Shown: positions 32,113 through 34,940 of the stretch, piece after piece
Layout: each line of letters opens with the position of its first letter
Numbering within the stretch: position 1 is the first letter of the stretch
Assembly (NCBI GenBank): GCA_036940085.1
Contig: JALLBK010000498.1
Coordinates: forward strand, 1 to 34,940
Length of the DNA: 34,940 nt
Source: Discostella pseudostelligera
Taxonomy: Eukaryota; Bacillariophyta; Thalassiosirophyceae; Thalassiosirales; Thalassiosiraceae
Direction of reading: 5' to 3'
Program-made: the position numbers and the translations under genes
The notes under the pieces: model-generated
What the model saw: only the letters and a program-made list of their open reading frames with translations
Told to the model about the DNA's origin: nothing
Database searches by the model: none

Positions 32113-33132
32113 ATGGATTTGCGAGCACCACTTCATGGTGAATGCGGCGGCCGCGATGGGGCGTCACCCACATCCAATTTTGATAGATCGGCACCCTGGT
32201 GGGAAAATACTTCGAATGCGTCATCGGCAATCGACTCTAGATTGTACGAAAAGATTATATATTGTCACCTATGCCGGATGTACGTTGCCTCACAAGCGAT
32301 GGAATTGGGAACCGAATCCAGATTTACGGGCCTTGTATTATTTCATCGATATGTTCGACAGTTCTATCGTTCTGTGCAAGAGAAAAAGCATTTACAACAA
32401 ACAAGTCGGGAGGTCATGAAACAAATCAGTTCTCATTTAGGGACCGTAGCAGCTGCATGTCTCTTCCTGGGGTGCAAAATGGAGGAGGAGCCACGGCGAA
32501 TTCGAGATGTCATGAACTTATCACACATTTTGAAGTTTTCATTTGGGGACATTGAAAAGAGTGTACCAACTGCAAATGAGGATGATTCGGATGCGCCAAC
32601 CAAAAAGTCATCATCAGAGCCTGTGACCATCATTGAATTGCCATCGCCCCCACCGCTTGATGAAACATACTGGATTGCCAAGGAACAAATGGTTTCAACC
32701 GAACAACACGTCTTGAGAATGATACAGTTTGATACCTCCGTTTGTCATCCACACCGATGTGTATTGATAATAATGGAAATATTGGGCTTTGGGAAGGGAA
32801 AATATCAGTCAGGCGATGGGGGTGGTGGAACTGAACAAGGAAACTGGCTTCTGACACCTGATCAAAGTGAGAGTCTTATCAGCAGATCATGGATGATATT
32901 GAACGATGCATCATTAGATGGCAAAGGTGTGGCACTCCAATATCCAGTCATATTGTTATCTTGTGCATCAATCTCATTAGCTGCTGAAGGAACCATCAAC
33001 GACGGTAACATTAGTAACAATGGTGCCGGTGAGGTTATGATATTGCCTGAGTTCTGGTGGAGAGAGTTACATCCCACCAACGAGGATTTTGTTCTGGCAA
33101 AGGACGCATTACAAACGAGATCTGGGCGATGA
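32113..33132 (+). CDS. Cyclin of the transcriptional (L/T/Q) type
   Basis: Intronless, 339 residues. The first cyclin fold has FTGLVLFHRYVRQFY (helix 2) and GTVAAACLFLGCKMEEEPRRIRDVMN (helices 3-4), the pattern of cyclins C/K/L/T/Q that partner transcriptional or related CDKs. An acidic insertion (about residues 150-180) follows. Next come YWIAKEQMVSTEQHVLRMIQFDTSVCHPHRCVL and a second fold with LQYPVILLSCASISLA and the LPEFWWRELHP segment. The sequence around HPHRCVL and the final WW resemble cyclin Q (FAM58) and cyclin L about equally, so no symbol is given. Its promoter has the densest set of canonical E2F-like sites in the window apart from the array at 14779, which fits cell-cycle control. 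Confidence 0.87.
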   Translation: MDLRAPLHGECGGRDGASPTSNFDRSAPWWENTSNASSAIDSRLYEKIIYCHLCRMYVASQAMELGTESRFTGLVLFHRYVRQFYRSVQEKKHLQQTSREVMKQISSHLGTVAAACLFLGCKMEEEPRRIRDVMNLSHILKFSFGDIEKSVPTANEDDSDAPTKKSSSEPVTIIELPSPPPLDETYWIAKEQMVSTEQHVLRMIQFDTSVCHPHRCVLIIMEILGFGKGKYQSGDGGGGTEQGNWLLTPDQSESLISRSWMILNDASLDGKGVALQYPVILLSCASISLAAEGTINDGNISNNGAGEVMILPEFWWRELHPTNEDFVLAKDALQTRSGR

Positions 33133-33193
33133 AAATAGCTTAAAGCTAGTTATTGTGGTAGTAACAATGTTCGCATTTCATCTTCACCCCTAC

Positions 33194-34525
33194 TCAAGTT
33201 AACAAATATTCTGTCCCCTCTGGTCCACGAGCCTTGGGCCTGCGTTTTCCCTGCACAATCCTACGTCCCTCCATCTTCTTCTTTGAAATCATATTCCTAG
33301 CAACCATACTCTCCAGACGATCCGTGACCAACGAACCCTTGGGAGTGACAGTTCGAAGTCCACCTCCACCAGCAGCGCCACCATTCTTCTGCAATTCATC
33401 GGTCAGTGCCACCGGAAAGGATGGTGCACGGATAGGATCCTTTTGACTTATCGTCCCCCATACATCCTTCCCCAACGGTTTTGATTTCTTTTCCATCTTA
33501 AATGTCGATAGCACCTCCTGGCGCTGACGCTGTTCTGCCTCGGCCTGTTTCACGGCCTTTTCGTGCTGGCGTACCTCATTCGCTTGATGCATGAATTGTT
33601 TGTGTTGTTTTCGTTCCTTAATTGCGGTAAGTTCAGCCTTGGCCCTCTTTTGTTTATTGCGTTGGGCTCGTGTTAGCTTCTCCTTTCGTTTTTTGACAAT
33701 GGATGTTCCGGCAATGCCATCATCGTTGCCCCCCTCCTCATCGTCTTCGTCATCACTGGATTCCTCCTCTTCTGCGTCACTATCGACAATAAACTCTTTT
33801 GTAAACGCCGACATTCCCTCACTGAGCGGTGTTTCCTTGTATTCCACCGCCTCGTTCCTACGGATTTCGATAGACAGTGCTTCACCAATGGCATCTTGGT
33901 GGTGTTCCTTGTCCGGATGGTAAGATTGACCAGGATGGGCAACTTCGACGGCAAGTGTGGGAGGTGCACTTTCCAAAGCTTGAACACGAGCCTTGATTTG
34001 TTTATTGGATAGATTTGCTACCATTTGCTTTGGCTTGGGCATTTCAATGGGACGTGCCACTACTGCAAACGATTTGGATGGTACATTCGTCTCGACTGCA
34101 GATGAAGCAGCAGCTGGCGTAGGTTCATCCCAAATATCAAATGTAGGCTTCACAGAGGCTGCAGCTGTCCGTGTGTGGATCCTTTTTTCATGCAACCGAG
34201 CTCTACCCATCTCGGCTAGTGCAATAGTTCCCTCGATGCCATGTGTCTTTACCACCTTTTGGATATTTCGCTTCTCAAATACAGAATATTCATGCTTTCC
34301 TTTTTTGGAAGCTTCCTTCTCGGCTTTACGTCTTGCTCCTATCGCCCTGCTACTACCAGCCGTCTCTTTCCGATCCGTATCGATGATGAATAATTCTTCA
34401 TCTCCCTTGGACTGCACTCGATGTTGCTCGGATTGTTCCGCCAGCGCTTGCTCGAGTTGTTGATTGGCCACCTTGGCGCGTTTGGCAGCACGGAGGGACG
34501 CTCCTTGCTTTGATCGTTTTCCCAT
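33194..34525 (-). CDS. NOP53: Ribosome biogenesis protein NOP53
   Basis: Intronless, 443 residues. NOP53 (GLTSCR2 in humans) is a nucleolar pre-60S factor that recruits the exosome helicase Mtr4 for ITS2 removal. The N terminus is basic (MGKRSKQG, AAKRAK) and includes a DEELFIIDTD segment. The middle has PTFDIWDEP, typical of the family, and the stretch HPGQSYHPDKEHHQDAI, which matches the conserved 'P-G-x-SY-P' block. An acidic tract (EEEESSDDEDDEEGG), then a long Lys/Arg/Gln helix, precede the C-terminal VTPKGSLVTDRLESMVARNMI and KMEGRRIVQGKRRPKAR. This is the third pre-60S gene of the window. It converges on the cyclin gene with a gap of only 61 bp. Confidence 0.9.
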   Translation of the reverse strand: MGKRSKQGASLRAAKRAKVANQQLEQALAEQSEQHRVQSKGDEELFIIDTDRKETAGSSRAIGARRKAEKEASKKGKHEYSVFEKRNIQKVVKTHGIEGTIALAEMGRARLHEKRIHTRTAAASVKPTFDIWDEPTPAAASSAVETNVPSKSFAVVARPIEMPKPKQMVANLSNKQIKARVQALESAPPTLAVEVAHPGQSYHPDKEHHQDAIGEALSIEIRRNEAVEYKETPLSEGMSAFTKEFIVDSDAEEEESSDDEDDEEGGNDDGIAGTSIVKKRKEKLTRAQRNKQKRAKAELTAIKERKQHKQFMHQANEVRQHEKAVKQAEAEQRQRQEVLSTFKMEKKSKPLGKDVWGTISQKDPIRAPSFPVALTDELQKNGGAAGGGGLRTVTPKGSLVTDRLESMVARNMISKKKMEGRRIVQGKRRPKARGPEGTEYLLT

Positions 34526-34940
34526 GGCTGTATCGATGTGCTGATGATCCCCTGATGTGGCTGTGACGCTGTTGTTGATGCTACTCCTATTGTCGGTGGT
34601 GGTTGTCGATGGTGGTGTTGATAGGTGTAGATAATATTATTTGGTGGAATTGGTGGAATTGGTGGAATCGGTGGACTCTGTCTGTCCTTCGTCAACGACG
34701 AAATGGTGGACTCCATCCTGTCCTTCGTCAACGACGAAATGGTGGACTCTGTCTGTCCTTCGTCAACGACGAAATGGTGGACTCTATCATCTGTCCTTCG
34801 TCAACGACGAAATGGTGGAGGATTGTTTTGGCGGGAGCAAAATTGATGAATTCTACCGCCAAAACTCCTACTAATTCCTATGTTTTTATATTGAAAATCG
34901 AGAAACGTCCGTTATGAATATTATGGCGCCAAGCAAATTG
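34526..34940 (-). promoter_or_regulatory. NOP53 upstream region with inverted E2F-like pair
   Basis: GTTTTGGCGG (34825-34834) and CCGCCAAAAC (34856-34865) are exact reverse complements about 21 bp apart. Together they form a head-to-head pair of E2F-like sites roughly 300 bp upstream of the NOP53 ATG. A further TATGGCGCCAAG lies at 34922-34933. The minisatellite described separately sits between the pair and the gene. Confidence 0.5.
34643..34820. repeat. Nested minisatellite: 9-bp units grading into four ~36-bp units with an internal hairpin
   Basis: Three GGTGGAATT units (34643-34669) lead into units starting with GGTGGACTC at 34670, 34705, 34741 and 34776, with a partial unit at 34814. 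Periods are 35, 36, 35 and 38 bp. Each long unit contains TTCGTC, AAC, GACGAA in succession, a 6-bp inverted repeat with a three-base loop. Confidence 0.9.

Noticed and set aside
1..34940. Transposons, CRISPR arrays, tRNA or rRNA genes
   Set aside because: I saw no transposase-like frames, terminal repeats, spaced identical repeats of CRISPR type, or cloverleaf-like sequences on either strand.

Overview
The window reads as nuclear DNA of a diatom, most likely a centric one. Three predicted preproteins (genes at 9605-10794, 15061-15519 and 30545-31499), and probably a fourth (pyruvate kinase), begin with a signal peptide followed at the expected cleavage point by the small-residue/Phe motif (A-F or similar) of plastids reached through the secretory pathway. 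One of them is an LCIB-type theta carbonic anhydrase of the CO2-concentrating mechanism. Introns are short (70-135 bp) GT-AG introns with good donors, and genes are tightly packed in alternating orientation. The lineage is inferred from these traits; no search was run.

Layout: small four-helix membrane protein (+, 94-597); plastid-type pyruvate kinase with six exons (-, 923-3114); FtsJ-family RNA 2'-O-methyltransferase (-, 3587-5131); pre-60S factor RLP24 (+, 5574-6113); a DUF924-TilS fusion carrying a frameshifting 7-bp tandem duplication (+, 6654-9447); LCIB-like carbonic anhydrase (-, 9605-10794); NIP7 with three exons (+, 11230-11963); COG4 (-, 12074-14716); small plastid-targeted protein (+, 15061-15519); NudC-family cochaperone (-, 15756-16982); a very long FANCI-like protein with three exons (+, 17285-23340); a secreted protein of unknown function (+, 23884-26614); an R3H-domain protein with RG-rich N terminus (-, 26701-29944); a plastid-targeted Cys-motif protein with three exons (+, 30545-31499); a cyclin (+, 32113-33132); NOP53 (-, 33194-34525).

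Functional themes: three genes (RLP24, NIP7, NOP53) act on pre-60S ribosomes, and the FtsJ and TilS genes also modify RNA. A second group serves the plastid (pyruvate kinase, carbonic anhydrase, two unknown plastid proteins). The cyclin and the FANCI-like gene point to the cell cycle and DNA repair.

Two regulatory patterns stand out. A TGGCGGGAAA-type (E2F/DP-like) motif occurs in eight of the ten 5' intergenic regions, and I found none in the six 3'-3' gaps. The promoter between the carbonic anhydrase and NIP7 lacks it. It carries instead four TGAC(G/A)TC boxes at 10-12 bp spacing, resembling the CO2/cAMP response elements described for diatom carbonic anhydrase genes.

Two single-N joints (26063 and 27876) are each flanked by 72-bp direct repeats. 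They look like unmerged contig overlaps and break two otherwise intact genes.
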